Source of the DNA: Patiria miniata | Lineage: Eukaryota; Echinodermata; Asteroidea; Valvatida; Asterinidae | Assembly: GCF_015706575.1 (NCBI RefSeq) | Contig: NW_024037063.1 | Location: forward strand, 11,284,927 to 11,348,926 | Length of the DNA stretch: 64,000 nucleotides | Direction of reading: 5' to 3' | Shown here: one piece after another, positions 1 through 12,200 of the stretch | Layout of the letters: each line of letters starts with the position of its first letter | How positions within the stretch are numbered: the stretch's first letter is position 1 | The notes under the pieces: generated by a model | What the model saw: only the letters and a program-made list of their open reading frames with translations | Databases searched by the model: none | Told to the model about the DNA's origin: nothing | Made by a program: the position numbers and the translations under genes

Positions 1-302
1 CTTCATCATCTTTCATTTTCTGTTCACTTTTTTAAGGGGTAAACCTAAGACTTTTCAGAGACTTTTTAGTCCTGAAGCCCATCGCCAGTTTGAAAAAGGA
101 TGCCTACGCTCCATTACAAAAAAGGAGCAGTTTAAGGGCCTACGAGGTCCAAGTCCTCTTCACGGCTTCTCCTCTTCTTTTTTACAAACCGTCAAGTTCA
201 CGGCCCACAAAATGCTCTAATACCGGAGAATTTGAGGGCATGTAAATCGTGATTTGATAGGCGTAGGCTATTTCAAGCCTATGCCCCTGCAACCCTCGAG
301 TC

Positions 303-358
303 TAGTCCGAAAATTTGGGACTCTCAATACTCCGTATGAGAGTCCCAAAAATTAAGGT
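303..358. repeat. Short hairpin repeat, copy 1
   Basis: A unit beginning TAGTCCGAAAATTTGGGACT holds a hairpin (317-346) with arms GGGACTCTCA and TGAGAGTCCC. A second copy with changed loop bases lies at 1974-2030, and both recur in the downstream duplicate at about 31672 and 33343. Function unknown. Confidence 0.6.
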
Positions 359-1397
359 ATCCATATCGTGCAATAATAAAACCAGTGTGAATCAAATTTG
401 CAAGCTTCTTACTCACTACAGTTTCCTCAATGTTCCCCGAAACTTCTGCCTCGCAAACTTGCTGTTGTGAGCATTGCATCACCAAAAATTCAGCTTTTAA
501 TTCTAATTTTGCAGAGAGTTATCGAAATCCAAACGTGAGACATCACGTTAATGTAATGTATCACGTTAATGTATTAATGCAATGCATTGTGCAAAAAGAC
601 TCCTCAGCTATAAAATTTTCATCTTGTACATAAAACAGTGCCCTCTTGTTGATCTGAGTGAATGCAGAATGTTTCATTTTTTTAACAGAGGGCGCTATGT
701 TCTTTTGGCAATCGATTAAAAAACAAGTAAGGATGCAGTGAACTAATTCAAGTGAGAATTTCTACGCGAGCTGATTAGCATAACAAGTGAACCCACAGTT
801 TCTTTTGAAAACGGAGACCCAGAATACTTTTTAACTACCCAGAATACTTTGTGAATCACACTCACATTTCTAGATCATGGAGAATGACGTGGATGATTTT
901 TGAACTGCCAAAAACCTGCCTTAAAATTGGATTTAAGGTCTCAAATTTCGCAGGTGACATGCTTGCAACTATAGCATTTTGATGTATGTGTTGTGTGGGC
1001 ATTAATTAGCCGAATGGTGAGTAAAAAAACGTCAGTAGTAATTTTGCATTTTCGTAACGTGAGCAACCGATTTTGTGCGTCTTGTTTATTATACATAACA
1101 CATTTTTTTGGATGTCATCTTTGGTGCTTAGGTAGGTCTAGGTCTACTCTATCTACCATGGGGATAACAGTTATTAAACCTTTTTAGTAAGGTAATTACA
1201 GCCCAAGGAAACTCAAAAGTACATCAAAAATTTAACGTGAGTAACCGTGGAATTGCCCATTTACTTTTAACAGCCTACAGTTTTAGATGGTTATAGAAGT
1301 TTTCGGTGAAGATATGAATGTCTCTATTTACCGCGAATGGCTATACGTCTGACTTGTTGAGCTCTATTACAAAAAGGTCCTGCATGTATATGTACAT

Positions 1398-1653
1398 GGG
1401 TCATTCTATAAATTTGGGGTCCACTTTTTTTCCCGTCCCTGTTACATCTGACATCTATGATTTTATAATTCTGATGCACTCCTTAATGCAGTCATCCTCC
1501 AAGAGTGATTATGAATAGCAAACTACCTACCCAACAAATAAACAATCATTTGAAGTCACTTTTAATGATGCTTGAATGGCAAATTACAAAGTACCAAGGT
1601 AACAGGGACCGGAAAAATGTCACACTTTGGACCCCAAATTTATAGAATGACCC
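1398..1653. mobile_element. Inverted-repeat MITE, copy A
   Basis: The ends are long inverted repeats: GGGTCATTCTATAAATTTGG at the left and its complement at 1634-1653. The similarity continues inward past the CCCGTCCCTGTTAC / GTAACAGGGACCGG pair. ACAT directly flanks both sides, a likely 4-bp target duplication. There is no coding capacity, as expected of a non-autonomous DNA transposon. Family not recognised. Confidence 0.7.
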
Positions 1654-3217
1654 ACATGTATGTGTACATGAACATGTAGTGGGTCAGGATCAAGCTCAGT
1701 TCACTTCGCCGTTACGGTTCAAAGTTCATGTTTTCACTAGTTCTCATAGAAGTTGCTAGCACAGTTCAACTTGTATTGAAAGCGGATTGGCAGCAGCAGC
1801 AGCATTGCATTGTATATGGTCATATGGTCATATGGTCCTTTGTGAGAAACTTGTAGACCATAGCAAATACCTTCAGGCACACTGCTAGCCCGTTATCCAT
1901 TCACGCACGCATATGCATATAGAAAGAGTGCATGGGCTATATAATAGACCCCATTCAAACTAAGGGAAAATATTAGTCCGAAAATTTGGGACTCTCAATA
2001 CTGGGTATGAGAGTCACAAAACTAAGGTATTGAAAACATGCAATACAAGACAATTAATAGACTCATTGCACCTGAAACAACAGTACAACTGCATCGGGAG
2101 TCCTGTTTAAAAGGAATAACGTAGGACGCTGTGTCGCCCAAAGGTTAAATTTGTGGTTGTAATGCGCAGGAAAATACAATAGATAAAATTTAATTAAACT
2201 CAAATAATACAATACAATGACGCGGATTATATGGTACGGTATTATGAAAGGTGACACCAGCGAAAGAGTGAACAGCTAAATTGTTGGACTAAATGTCGGT
2301 GAATGTCACGGTGGAAACTGGAAGAAGTTCAATTCAATTGCCATTGAAAAGTACACATTACATGTATATCTCTATTTATGCTAAATAGATGCACTACATT
2401 AATCCAAACGATCGAGAAATTGTCCATAATGAACCACGCACTATACAATTAATTTGATCGTAAAATACTACCCTACCTAAAAGCCATCACCGCGATTGTA
2501 TTACTAAACAGCCTTGCGCATGCTGTTTAAAGAAAATAAATGTCTAATGATTACGTTACAGAACTTAAAACCACGACTTGTATAAGCCTATAGCCGATCG
2601 GAATTTCGGATAGTGTGACAGTACGCTAGTCTTAAAGTGAATGTACATCATTGGCTTTTGCTGTAATTTTCAAAAATGAACTATTTGAGGGGTTAATATA
2701 ATAGATCAAATGTTGTTACACTGACAAGTTTTGTGTTCGAAAATGCAGGAAAAGCCAAGAAAAACAAAAAAATTCAAGTAGTCTGGTTCCCTGACTCCAC
2801 TAAAGATGAAATTGATCAATTTATAGATGCCGGAAAATTGTAAGGTCACCCACTAGCTGGCCTGCACCCGCTCATGAACATGTTACCAATAGCAAACACA
2901 ATTTTGACTGAAAAATAGTAAATTTGGAGAAGTAGTTATAGTTAGGTTTTTCCAACGGTGGTCGGCTGACCATCGTTGGAAATGTATACAAAAACACCAT
3001 TTTCTTGAAAATGACTTCACACCAGGTGCCATCATTTTACAGGATGCTTAAGATTGTCATTAGCCAACATCCTAGTAAGGTATTTCGTAAAAACTTGGTA
3101 GTTTTATTTGTTGATGTTTGTTAAATGTTGTATATTCCCTTTAAGTACTGCTTTGACGGAACCTTACACTAAATTAGTAAACCCTTCTTGTTTTATGTTG
3201 ACATTTTTGGACAGGCC

Positions 3218-6200
3218 ATGGAGCTTCAAACACACGAAAACGGCAACATGGAGGGTTCGCAGAAAGATGCAAATAGTCAGGTGCCTTCTCCGATGGAGAC
3301 TCCGCCCAGAGGTTTGGCAACTCCAGAGGAAGCGGTTAATGCCGACGGTGACCAGCAACCAGCGAAGAGCAGGTTTACATCCCACCAGATAGCCACCATT
3401 GTGGGCACCTTTTTTGCCGCGCTTACTAACATGATGGCTTACTCGGTCATCACAGTGTTCTACCCTATTGAGGTAAGTTCAACCCGCGTGGGGGGGGGGG
3501 GGGGGATGGGGCCCCATAAATTTGCCGTGCCCCCATGTCCCCCACCAAATACTGATAATGCCCCTCTTCCTTCCCCAACCAAAAAGGCTTTTTGTAAGTT
3601 GTATTTTTTTAAGTTAGCCAAATTTCTTATGTCAATGGACATAGCGAGGCATTAGGCCCAAAAAAAAAGTCTCCGGTTTCTGGTATGGAGCTTGCCCCAA
3701 AAGTGGTGCGGCAACGCGGCTTTTTTTTTTTTCCCTGTTTTTTTTTGCTTCCAATGTCGGCTGATGACTGCAAATGGTGCCCGACTAAACTGAGTGCAAA
3801 TATATGGGAGTCCAGAGAGGCCACATAAAGCTTATTCTCGACCAAGCAACCTGTCGGCTGGCTCCTTAGGCCGAAAAAGAAAAACATGTTTCTTGTCCGG
3901 GTGTTTGAAAAAAAAGGAGGAAGCGGGGCTTTTTATTTTTGTCATGTTTTATTTTCAATGAAATAATTTAAAAAAAATGAATAACATAATATAATACATT
4001 TGCGGGGTGAATATACAAGAGAGGTCACCCACTGAAAAAAGGCGCTCTTTCTTGCCCACAATATTTCAAAAAAGGCGTATATGGACCTTATAGGTAGCAG
4101 TCATCGAGGCAATACATTTGTCTCGCTGTGACATACCAGAAATAAACCTTTTAAGCACTCATTGTTACTGAATTAAAATAACGAAGGATGCCCTATAAGA
4201 TGGCCGCTATACGCATAAAGTCTATCCTTGAGGTCTAAGAAATACGAAGGCTGCTCAAGTTTAAGGAATAAGTCAATCTGGCATGAAATGTCATCATGGC
4301 CTACGTCAAAGTGAAAATGCACAAAACGCTGCTCCGTCCCATAAATTCCAAACTTTTATTTTTCGATTCATTGACATTCAACGGTTGTATTCAAAAATGC
4401 TATCAAAAGCTTGGAAAACACAACGACTATCATGATCAATAGAATTTCTGTAGAAATATAACTATGCAGTTTTTCTAGTATATATTTTCCTGCACAGTCT
4501 TGCAATTGACTTTGTATTTCGTTAATCTTTCAGAAATTTGAGATAATTAACACACTGTTATAATGCAACTCAAAATAATTATAATATACACGACTACATG
4601 TAATTGTCGAACAGATTTTTCATATTATTCAGGGAATTATTGTAATTAAGCGAATTATTGTTGTTAATGTATTTTTACTCTGTTGGACGGTTTTTAATCA
4701 AATTTGGTATACTACTTTTAATTGGATAGTTGTATTTTTGGGAGACAGGTGTTTTTACCAATTAATCTGAATAAATAAAGTATTATTCCATCCTGTATGC
4801 TCATTTTTCTCTGTCCCTTTGCCAGATTCATGCTATTGTGTACGTCTCATTCAGTGCACATCACTGGAGTTCGTTTCATTCCCTTTAACGCGTTTCTATC
4901 ATTCCGTTCCCCCTGTGAGCGTCCTTCGTTTGTCTTCTAAGGCCAAAAAAAGTCTCCGGTTTCTGGTATGGAGCTTGCCCCAAAAGTGGTGTGGCGACGC
5001 GTTTTTTTTTTTTTTTTTTCCTGATTTTTTTTGCTTCAAATGTCGGCTGATGACTGCAAATGGGGCCCAACTAAACCTAGTGCAAATATATGGGAGTCCA
5101 GAGAGGCCACATAAAGCTTATTCTCGACCATAACCCAATCTAAAAACACGTTAAAATTGTGCAGCAGCATTTTTTATAAATTTTCCTATTTCAAAGGTCT
5201 GGTTGAAAGAAAACTGAAGTGTGGAAAGCATTTGACTTCAGCAAGTCAGCGTACCAGATTTTATTCAAATTTAACTCGCAAATGGCTTATTCCTCTATAC
5301 TGCCGTTAAAATCTGCAAGCTTCAATAAGACAAATTGCTTAGATACATGTAGTTGATTGAAGGATGAAATCCGCTTTTTAGGGATTCATTATATCAAAAG
5401 ATTTCCTGTCACTTTGCAACAGGCAAAGAAAAGGGGAATATCACAGACAGTTATTGGGATGGTGTTCAGCGTATTTTCCTTGTCATACAGCATAGGATCG
5501 CCCCTAATAGGCAAAATGGTAAGTCCCTGTTTGGTCTAAAAATTCAATAAGACTATCATTATTTAGGGGAACGCAAAATATCTTGTTCTAATCTACAACA
5601 TCTTTGAATGAGGAATGTAACAGTGGATTCAATAGACCTAAATTTCTTTTGTTTGTAAACATTGGCGCCATTTTATATGGGCTGTCGCAAGCGCATAAAC
5701 TGAAGCCGTGGTTGGCAACATATTTTTCCCAAAAAAGTCCCCATAACGCCATCAATACACAGTAAAAAAAAATGTGTAGGAATTGTGTTGAAGCTTTGTT
5801 GACAATGTTGTTTTTCCAACAATCTAATAATAGATGGTTTTCTGTAATAACTCTTCTTCATTTTTGCAGTGTTGGACCTTCCATAGTTTTGCATCCCGTG
5901 GTTGGCAAAATGTGTAGTTTGCCAACCAAGCGTAGAAAGGTCTATAGGAACAAAAATAAAACCGACCATTTCTTTCACAAAACTCTGTTCTTTACTCGTC
6001 AACAGATGGCGCTATTTGGTTGTTAGCGCCACTACCGGCTCATTTCCCCCTTTTGCTAATCCACCGTAATAGTTACTGACTTTAACATTACATGTACATG
6101 TATTTGCTTCTTAGATACCAATCGTGGGTGCCCGTTTCGCGTTTCTCGCCGGTTCGTTTATCACGGGAGGATGTAACATTCTGTTCGGGTGAGCATTAAT

Positions 6201-8314
6201 CTCTTCATGTTCTCTCTTTTTTTTTGCTTCATGGACCGTATTCACGAGGTAGCCATTTTTGTCGTGTTCCCTGAATGTATTTCATAAATTGTTAACTGTT
6301 GAATGGGGTGGCGCCATACTATTTATGCAGCCTTATTTACTTTCATTTTTTTTTAAATCTGGTTTAAAACATTAGGGAATATTTAATTACAAAGTGTAAA
6401 TTATTCGTTAAGCAGACTTGAATTATTTAGTAATGTTCCTGCTCTCAATTCTCTGCCCAAGTTCCAACGATTTTACCTCACTTTCTATTCAATAAGGCCC
6501 ATAAGGATACAGATTAACAATTGACAACTGGGGGTGCACTAACCGTTTTCTGTCTATATGCTATAATACAGGTTTATTATCGACATGCCCACAAACGCTA
6601 CCTTCACTGGGTTCAGTTTCGCCATTCGCATTTTAGAGGGGCTCGGCTCGGCTGCTGCGCTGACGTCATCATCGGCCATTGTAGCTTCTGTATGCCCTGA
6701 CGATGTTGGCAAGGCTGTGGTATAAAAAGTTACTTTCATGGGCAATTATATTACATTTGAGAGATTGAGAGGGCGCTGGAACAACGCCACACTATGAAAG
6801 GTCCCGCGTCCGAATTGACCGGAATCCAAATAATATTTCTACCTGATACTTTTCCGGGTAAAAACGACATGTTTTCCGGGTCAACATGACACTTTTCCGG
6901 GTCACAAGACCCGAAAGATGACCACCATACTAATTAAAGGGAAAAATGCGTGCATTTATTGAGGGAATAACTGTGTGCCTGGCCGTTTTAAACACTATGT
7001 TAAAGACCGATTCGTTTCTGGATACTGAAAATTTATACCCGAGCCAAAGGCGACGGTTATTTTCAGCATCGGTCAAAAATCAAAACTTCTCGGTCCAAAA
7101 GTCAAAACAAGTCCAAAATTATAAATTCCAACGACTTTGTTCAACAATTTAACTTCATGTTTTTCGGACACCCCTCTAACTGTATTATGGTATTTCAAGT
7201 CTCGCGAGTCGTAGTAAAAAACCCCTCCTTATATGGAGTTTGGCGAGCAGGTCGCGCGTAGTGCGCGAGTGGCGCAGAACGCACCTGTGCCAGTATATTG
7301 TGTATTTAGTACTATGAAATACTGACTCACTGGTGGTATTGCGCATGCCTACGTGAGGATTGTGAACGTTGAATCAATAAAACGGTAAAAAGCACCAGAT
7401 TTCATAGGAGTCCAAATTTCATGTGACACTGGAAAAGTGTTTAAGACAGGCCAGCCGGACTTTATCAACCCTTTAAACCGGCCATGTGACGGGCTCTCGA
7501 ACAATTGGAATGGGTAAACTGTCTTAGGTATTTATGAATTTAGATATTTATGTGTATTGAAATATTCTGTCCTGCAAAGGGCAAACGTAAACTTTTATTC
7601 CGGCAGAAAAGTGACGACTTTAAGATAGGAGTAAATCATTCGCACGCGATCCGCGCATGATTATAGTTGATTAATAAAGCAAAAATCACTGAACGCAAGT
7701 TCACACTTCAGAGCACCTGTTTAGCTGAGCTTTTTTTCCATTGGTGCCTCCTTCTTAAATCAACAGAGTCTGGTTGAGACGACAGTCGGCTTTTCTTTCG
7801 CAATAGGGCCAGCAGTAGGCGGCTTGCTGTATCACGTAAGTATGGAAAAATTGCTATCGGAGTTTATGAGTTAACGCAATGAGTGCAGTTGTTTTCTGTA
7901 CAAAAAGAAAATAGTGAAGAGGCAAATACCTACCCCTATAATTTCCAGTCAATTGAAAGAAGTTGCATGTTAAAAGAATCGCACATGACATTATATTTGC
8001 CTTGGATGACACCAAGAACATTGTTTTCTTCTCATCTAATTTTTAGATTGAAGTAAAGTTGCGAAAGTGCTTGAATTTTTTATTAAATGTGATATTTTTG
8101 TTATTGTACCAAGAAAATGATGTCTTCCCAGAGTCCTAATTTGCTCAACACACGGTGAGGGGAGTGACACGCCCTTTGTTGTTTGCATACAGAATCAACA
8201 AACATCCCCAAAAACAAACACATTTTCATTTGTTTTGTTGATTTCCCTTACCAGGTTGCAGGATTTAGAATTCCTTTCTTCGTCCTTGGTGGTCTCGTCC
8301 TGTCGACCGTTGTC
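3218..8314 (+). CDS. SLC18B1: SLC18B1-like MFS transporter, copy A, exons 1-6 (cut by gap)
   Basis: This is the first block of a gene resembling SLC18B1, a 12-TM major facilitator protein known in mammals as a vesicular polyamine/H+ exchanger. Coding exons are 3218-3472, 5423-5518, 6115-6188, 6572-6719, 7767-7835 and 8255 to the gap at 8315. All are bounded by AG and GT, and the phases join without a break. The start is the first in-frame ATG, in a strong GCCATGG context just after an acceptor. Residues 1-48 are a hydrophilic tail, TM1 follows, then a TM2 exon with VIGMVFSVFSLS, a motif-A-like loop (residues 115-124), and the TM5 antiporter motif GPAVGG (205-210). These exons match the downstream copy at 34587-39724 with no amino-acid change seen. 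What follows the gap repeats exons 2-6, so this block cannot simply be joined to it. Confidence 0.85.
3656..3845. repeat. Intronic dispersed repeat of about 185 bp
   Basis: Unit beginning near AGTCTCCGGTTTCTGG, with internal poly-T tracts, ending around AAGCTTATTCTCGACCA. It recurs in the same intron at 4943-5130, at 8817-9000 just after the gap, and at 35028-35217 and 36316-36506. The contig after the gap starts inside this repeat, so the repeat probably caused the assembly break. Confidence 0.75.
4943..5130. repeat. Intronic dispersed repeat, second copy
   Basis: Second copy in intron 1 of the unit at 3656-3845, with a longer T run. The 1.1 kb between the copies is AT-rich intron in which I see no gene. 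Confidence 0.7.
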
Positions 8315-8814
8315 NNNNNNNNNNNNNNNNNNNNNNNNNNNNNNNNNNNNNNNNNNNNNNNNNNNNNNNNNNNNNNNNNNNNNNNNNNNNNNNNNNNNNN
8401 NNNNNNNNNNNNNNNNNNNNNNNNNNNNNNNNNNNNNNNNNNNNNNNNNNNNNNNNNNNNNNNNNNNNNNNNNNNNNNNNNNNNNNNNNNNNNNNNNNNN
8501 NNNNNNNNNNNNNNNNNNNNNNNNNNNNNNNNNNNNNNNNNNNNNNNNNNNNNNNNNNNNNNNNNNNNNNNNNNNNNNNNNNNNNNNNNNNNNNNNNNNN
8601 NNNNNNNNNNNNNNNNNNNNNNNNNNNNNNNNNNNNNNNNNNNNNNNNNNNNNNNNNNNNNNNNNNNNNNNNNNNNNNNNNNNNNNNNNNNNNNNNNNNN
8701 NNNNNNNNNNNNNNNNNNNNNNNNNNNNNNNNNNNNNNNNNNNNNNNNNNNNNNNNNNNNNNNNNNNNNNNNNNNNNNNNNNNNNNNNNNNNNNNNNNNN
8801 NNNNNNNNNNNNNN
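8315..8814. other. Assembly gap, exactly 500 N
   Basis: A run of exactly 500 N interrupts exon 6. The round length suggests a placeholder of unknown true size. The left side ends in exon 6; the right side resumes in intron 1, that is, upstream in gene order. Confidence 0.98.
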
Positions 8815-9290
8815 CCCCCAAAAAGTCTCCGGTTTCTGGAATGGAGCTTGCCCCAAAAGTGGTGCGGCGACGCGGCTTTTTTTTTCTTACCTGATTTTTT
8901 TGCCTCAAATGTCGGCTGATGACTGCAAATAGTGCCCAACTAAACCTAGTGCAAATATATGGGAGTCCAGAGAGGCCACATAAAGCTTATTCTCGACCAT
9001 AACCCAATTTAAAAACACGTTAAAATTGTGCAGCAGCATTTCTTTTACTTTTCCTATTTCAAAGGTCTGGTTGAAAGAAAAGTGAAATGTGGAAAGCATT
9101 TGACTTGAGCAAGTCAGCGTACCAGATTTTATTCAAATTTAACTCGCATATGGCTTATTCCTCTATACTGCTGTTAAAATCTGCAAGCTTCAATAACACA
9201 AATTTCTTAGATATATGTAGTTGATTGAAGGATGAAATCCGCTTTTTAGGGATTCATTATATCAAAAGATTTCCTGTCACTTTGCAACAG

Positions 9291-12200
9291 GCAAAGAAAA
9301 GGGGAATATCACAGACAGTTATTGGGATGGTGTTCAGCGTATTTTCCTTGTCATACAGCATAGGATCGCCCCTAATAGGCAAAATGGTAAGTCCCTGTTT
9401 GGTCTAAGAATTCAATAAGACTTTCATTATTTAGGGGAACGCAAAATATCTTGTGCTAATCTACAACATCTTTGAATGAGGAATGTAACAGTGGATTCAA
9501 TAGACCTAAATTTCTTTTGTTTGTAAACATTGGCGCCATTTTATATGGGCTGTCGCAAGCGCATAAATTGAAGCCGTGGTTGGCAACATATTTTTTTCCC
9601 AAAAAGTCCCCATAACGCCATCAATACACAGTAAAAAAAAAAATGAGTAGGAATTGTGTTGAAGCTTTGTTGACAATGTTGTTTTTCCAACAATCTAATA
9701 ATATTTTGGTTTTCTGTAATAACTCTTCTTCATTTTTGCAGTGTTGGACCTTCCATAGTTTTGCATCCCGTGGTTGGCAAAATGTGCAGTTTGCCAACCA
9801 AGCGTAGAAAGGTCTATAGGAACAAAAATAAAACCGACCATTTCTTTCACAAAACTCTGTTCTGTACTCGTCAAAAGATGGCGCTATTTGGTTGTTAGCG
9901 CCACTACCGGCTCATTTCCCCCCTTTTGCTAATCCACCGTAATAGTTACTGACTTTAACATTACATGTACATGTATTTGCTTCTTAGATACCAATCATTG
10001 GTGCCCGTTTCGCGTTTCTCGCCGGTTCGTTTATCACGGGAGGATGTAACATTCTGTTCGGGTGAGCATTAATCTCTTCATGTTCTCTCTTTTTTTTTTT
10101 TGCTTCATGGACCGTGTCGTGTTCCCTGAATGTATTTCATTAATTGTTAACTGTTGAATGGCGTGGCGCCAGACTATTTATGCAGCCTTATTTTACTTTC
10201 ATTTTTTTCAAAATCTGGTTTAAAACATTAGGGAATATTTAATTACAAAGTGTAAATTATTCGTTTAAGCAGACTTGAATTATTTAGTAATGTTCCTGCT
10301 CTCAATTCTCTGCCCAAATTCCAAAGATTTTACCTCACTTTCAATTCAATAAGGCCCATTAGGATACAGTTTAACAATTGACAACTGGGGGTGTACTAAC
10401 CGTTTTCTGTCTATATGCTATTACACAGGTTTATTATCGACATGCCCACAATCGCTACCTTCACTGGGTTCAGTTTCGCCATTCGCATTTTAGAGGGGCT
10501 CGGCTCGGCTGCTGTGCTGACGGCATCAGCGGCCATCGTAGCTTCTGTATGCCCTGACGATGTTGGCAAGGCTGTGGTATAAAAAAGTTACTTTCATGGG
10601 CAATTATATTACAGTTGAGCGATTGAGAGGGCTCTGGAACAAAGCCACACTATGAAAGGTCCCGCGTCCGATTTGACCCGGAATCCCAATCATATTTCTA
10701 CCTGATACTTTTCCGGGTAAAGACGACATGTTTTCCGGGTCAAAATGACACTTTTCCGGGTCACAATGACCCGAAAGATGACCAACATACTAAATAAAGG
10801 AAATAATGCGTGCATTTATTGAGGGAATAAATGTGTGCCTGACCGTTTTAAACACTATGTTTAAGACCGATTCGTTTCTGGATACTGAAAATTTATACCC
10901 GAGCCAAAGGCAAGGGTAATTTTCAGCATCGGTCAAAAATCAAAACTTTTCGGTCCAAAAGTCAAAACAAGTCCAAAATTATAAATTTCCAACGATTTTG
11001 TTCAACAATTTAACTTCATGTTTTTCGGACACCCCTCTAACTGTATTATGGTATGTCAAGTCTCGCGAGTCGTAGTAAAAAAAATCCCTCCTTATATGGA
11101 GTTTGGCGAGCAGGTCGCGCGTAGTGCGCGAGTGACGCAGAACGCAGCTGTGCCAGTATATTGTTCATTTAGTACTATGAAATACTGACTCGCTGGTGGT
11201 ATTGCGCATGCCTACGTGAGGATTGTGAACGTTGAATCAATAAAACGGTAAAAAGCACCAGATTTCATACGAGTCCAAATTTCATGTGACACTGGAAAAG
11301 TGTTTAAGACAGGCCAGCCGGACTTTATCAACCGTTTAAAACCGGCCATGTGACGGGCTCTCGAACAATAGGAATGGGTAAACTGTCTTAGGTATTTATG
11401 AATGTGTATTGAAATATTCTGTCCTGCAAGGGGCAAACGTAAATTTTTATTCCGGCAGAAAAGTGACGACTTTAAGATAGGAGTAAATCATTCGCACGCA
11501 ATCCGCGCATGCTTATAGTTGATTAATCAAGCAAAAATCACTGAAAGCAAGTTTACACTTCAGAGCACCTGTTTAGCTCCAGGTAAACTGAGCTTTTTTT
11601 TCCATTGGTGCCTCCTTCTTAAATCAACAGAGTCTGGTTGAGACGACTGTCGGCTTTTCTTTCGCAATAGGACCAGCGGTAGGCGGCTTGCTGTATCACG
11701 TAAGTATGGAAAAATTGTAATCGGAGTTTATGAGTTAACGCAATGAGTGCAGTTGTTTTCTGTACAAAAAGAAAATAGTGAAGAGGCAAATACCTACCCC
11801 TATAATTTCCAGTCAATTGAAAGAAGCTGCATGTAAAAAGAATTGCACATGACATTATATTTGCCTTGGATGACACCAAGAACATTCTTTTCTTCTAATC
11901 TAATTTTTAGATTGAAGTAAAGTTGCCAAAGTGCTTGAATTTTTTATTAAATGTGATATTTTGTTATTGTACCAAGAAAACGACGTCTTCCCACAGTCCT
12001 AATTTGCTCAACATACGGTGAGGGGAGTGAGGCGCCCTCTGTTGTTTGCATACAGAATCAACAAACATCCCCAACAAACAAACACATTTTCATTTGTTTT
12101 GTTAATTTCCCTTACCAGGTTGCAGGATTTAGAATTCCTTTCTTCGTCCTTGGTGGTCTCGTCCTGTCGACCGTTGTCGTCAATTACTTCTTGATGCCTA

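Larger units (their letters stand above)
1..3214. other. Upstream non-coding region, transporter copy A
   Basis: About 3.2 kb of AT-rich DNA before the first coding exon. I see no protein gene. It holds a 256-bp inverted-repeat element (1398-1653) and two copies of a short hairpin repeat (303-358 and 1974-2030). A CAG acceptor at 3212-3214 directly before GCCATGG suggests at least one 5' UTR exon lies somewhere in this stretch or beyond it; I could not place it. The whole stretch recurs at 31370-34583. Confidence 0.7.

Noticed and set aside
430..633. Small frame in the upstream region, repeated at 31799-32002
   Set aside because: It is conserved only because the DNA is duplicated; no motif, splice context or codon pattern supports it.
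6946..7152. 68-codon frame in the intron between exons 4 and 5
   Set aside because: The same frame is lengthened or altered by single-base indels in the other copies (10806, 38326), so it is intronic noise.
8183..8939. Long reading frames on both strands across the gap
   Set aside because: They consist mostly of N; only the exon 6 part at 8255-8314 is real.
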